A stretch of 35,431 bases of DNA from Spirochaetes bacterium GWB1_36_13 (GTDB lineage Bacteria; Spirochaetota; GWB1-36-13): positions 1 through 35,431 of the forward strand of contig MIAO01000122.1 in the NCBI GenBank assembly GCA_001829155.1, written 5' to 3'. The notes beneath the pieces were generated by a model. It was given only the letters and a program-made list of their open reading frames with translations, did not search any database and was not told the origin of the DNA. Below, one piece after another: positions 34,925 to 35,431 of the stretch. Each line of letters opens with the position of its first letter. Positions within the stretch are counted from its first letter, which is position 1. Position numbers and translations under genes: made by a program.

Positions 34925-35037
34925 TGATTTTTCCTCGTTTGTTTGATTTGATGAAAGATGATTGAATTAAGAAATAGATTGAGCGCCGCAAGGCGCACAG
35001 TGAGAAGAATTAAGAGGATTTGGATTATTGATTTCAT
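34894..35037 (-). CDS. Small Ile/Leu-rich ORF between attenuator and ilvB
   Basis: The 47-codon ORF begins MKSIIQILLILLTVRLAAL and is rich in Ile and Leu codons. AGGAG lies six bases before its ATG, one of the best ribosome sites in this region. It ends 31 bases inside ilvB in another frame, so its translation could be coupled to ilvB. A GCGCC-TTGC-GGCGC hairpin (34984-34997) lies within it. It may be a second leader peptide, a small membrane protein, or a chance ORF. Confidence 0.45.
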   Translation of the reverse strand: MKSIIQILLILLTVRLAALNLFLNSIIFHQIKQTRKNQWKKKALRLL

Positions 35038-35091
35038 AAGAAACTCCTTTTTTTTGTTTTTTTATCAAAAAAACCTGAAAGGAGCCTGAAA

Positions 35092-35136
35092 TAAAAAAAG
35101 CCCCCGTCAGGTTTTGGTAAACCCGAGCGGAGGCTT
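35092..35136 (-). terminator. ilv leader attenuator terminator
   Basis: On the minus strand AAGCCTCCG-C-TCGGGTTT, a four-base loop AAAACC-containing return strand and CGGGGGCTT form a long stem with only G-U wobbles and one bulge, followed directly by TTTTTT. The arms are at 35119-35136 and 35098-35114. It lies 26 bp after the Val-rich leader ORF and before ilvB, as in transcription attenuators. Confidence 0.88.
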
Positions 35137-35161
35137 CGTCTTTTTTTCTTTAAATGTTTTT

Positions 35162-35266
35162 TTAAAGATTCTCCACCGGGCATTCCCGTAAAAGATTGAC
35201 GACCACCACGACTGTGATATTCATGCTGTTTATAAATGAAGAATGGCTTTGAGAGTTGAAAAACAT
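35162..35266 (-). CDS. ilvB operon leader peptide with five consecutive Val codons
   Basis: The 34-aa ORF starts MFFNSQSHSS and ends with MNITVVVVVNLL followed by eight residues. The control codons are GTC GTG GTG GTC GTC plus Ile and two Leu. AGGA is spaced six to seven bases from ATG 35266; an internal ATG at 35224 would give a 20-aa form. Valine-rich leaders are the hallmark of ilvB-type (ivbL) attenuation: ribosome stalling at Val or Leu codons prevents the terminator at 35092-35136. A CGGG-AATG-CCCG mini-hairpin follows the Val codons, and GTGGAG just after it can pair with CTCCGC in the terminator arm as an antiterminator. Confidence 0.85.
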   Translation of the reverse strand: MFFNSQSHSSFINSMNITVVVVVNLLRECPVENL

Positions 35267-35296
35267 TTTTTTTCCTGTGCAATAAATATACTTTTA

Positions 35297-35325
35297 AAAT
35301 TACGAAATTTTTTTAATACGGTCAA
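35297..35325 (-). promoter_or_regulatory. Promoter of the ilv leader-ilvBN operon
   Basis: On the minus strand TTGACC (35320-35325) and TAATTT (35297-35302) are separated by exactly 17 bases, about 30 bp upstream of the leader-peptide ATG. Confidence 0.65.
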
Positions 35326-35350
35326 GTTTTATTTTTAACTGTCAGGAAAA

Positions 35351-35431
35351 AGGTAGCAATTTTTTTTTGTGGCAAGGATTAGGAATCTTTGTTCTATCAA
35401 TCTATTTGTCAATCCTGGAAAACCCTAAAGA
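35351..35431 (-). repeat. Right copy of terminal inverted repeat (about 80 bp)
   Basis: This is the reverse complement of 33-112 with about four substitutions and one A-tract length difference, and it runs to the last base of the window. It lies just upstream of the ilv promoter. The unit may extend beyond the window. Confidence 0.85.

Noticed and set aside
34894-35037. Frameshifted N-terminal extension of IlvB
   Set aside because: IlvB starting at 34924 already has the normal N-terminus and its own GAGG site; the small ORF is in a different frame with no resemblance to acetolactate synthase.
35034-35282. 82-codon minus-strand ORF in the ilv leader
   Set aside because: It runs through the attenuator hairpin in another frame from the Val-rich leader, has low-complexity Lys-rich content, and no family resemblance.
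33-35431. A 35-kb composite transposon or genomic island between the inverted repeats
   Set aside because: No transposase or integrase is present, and the content is core flagellar, ilv and chemotaxis genes; a repeat-limited contig is simpler.

Overview
The window is AT-rich DNA from a spirochaete. It encodes two FlaB periplasmic-filament core flagellins and a FlaA sheath protein, a pairing characteristic of Spirochaetota. I cannot name the genus. Coding density is high, and no rRNA, tRNA, CRISPR array or transposase was seen. Both ends lie in repeated DNA: about 80 bp at 33-112 recurs inverted at 35351-35431.

Left part (1-8.1 kb). Four plus-strand genes encode a membrane RsbU/SpoIIE-type phosphatase, a periplasmic ABC-type substrate-binding lipoprotein-like or secreted protein, a second membrane SpoIIE-type phosphatase with a TPR tail, and a methyl-accepting chemotaxis protein. 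The three membrane proteins share one extracytoplasmic sensor domain but have three different outputs. The gaps between them are filled by small palindromic repeats: three copies of a roughly 100-bp two-hairpin element, and a 204-bp MITE-like element with perfect 18-bp inverted ends plus a truncated copy of it.

Middle part (8.1-20.3 kb). A TetR-type regulator with a clear palindromic operator heads an overlapping operon with a cupin, a 4Fe-4S ferredoxin-like protein and the hybrid-cluster protein Hcp, probably for nitrosative or redox stress. Next come a 1117-aa multi-GAF/PAS/SpoIIE phosphatase, divergent flaB and flaA, and a YgiQ-type radical SAM protein overlapping a metallophosphoesterase. 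A 605-bp gap of hairpins follows.

Right-middle part (20.9-31.2 kb). A tightly overlapping minus-strand operon runs MCP, CheW, divergent CheW, CheB, CheR, CheA-receiver, class III cyclase A, class III cyclase B. This is the most unusual system in the window. CheA has Gln in place of the phosphorylatable His of its HPt domain, the CheB receiver has lost its acidic residues, and there is no separate CheY. The two adjacent cyclases have complementary active-site losses: A keeps both metal Asp residues but lacks the transition-state Asn/Arg, while B keeps Asn/Arg but has His for the first metal Asp. An A:B heterodimer would have exactly one complete catalytic site, as in mammalian C1/C2 adenylyl cyclases. 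I infer a chemoreceptor array that controls cAMP synthesis, possibly without classical phosphotransfer.

Right end (31.4-35.4 kb). A second flaB with a strong terminator is followed by a two-TM protein of unknown function. The minus-strand ilvB-ilvN operon is preceded by a promoter, a leader peptide containing five consecutive Val codons, and a rho-independent terminator: a classical branched-chain amino-acid attenuator.
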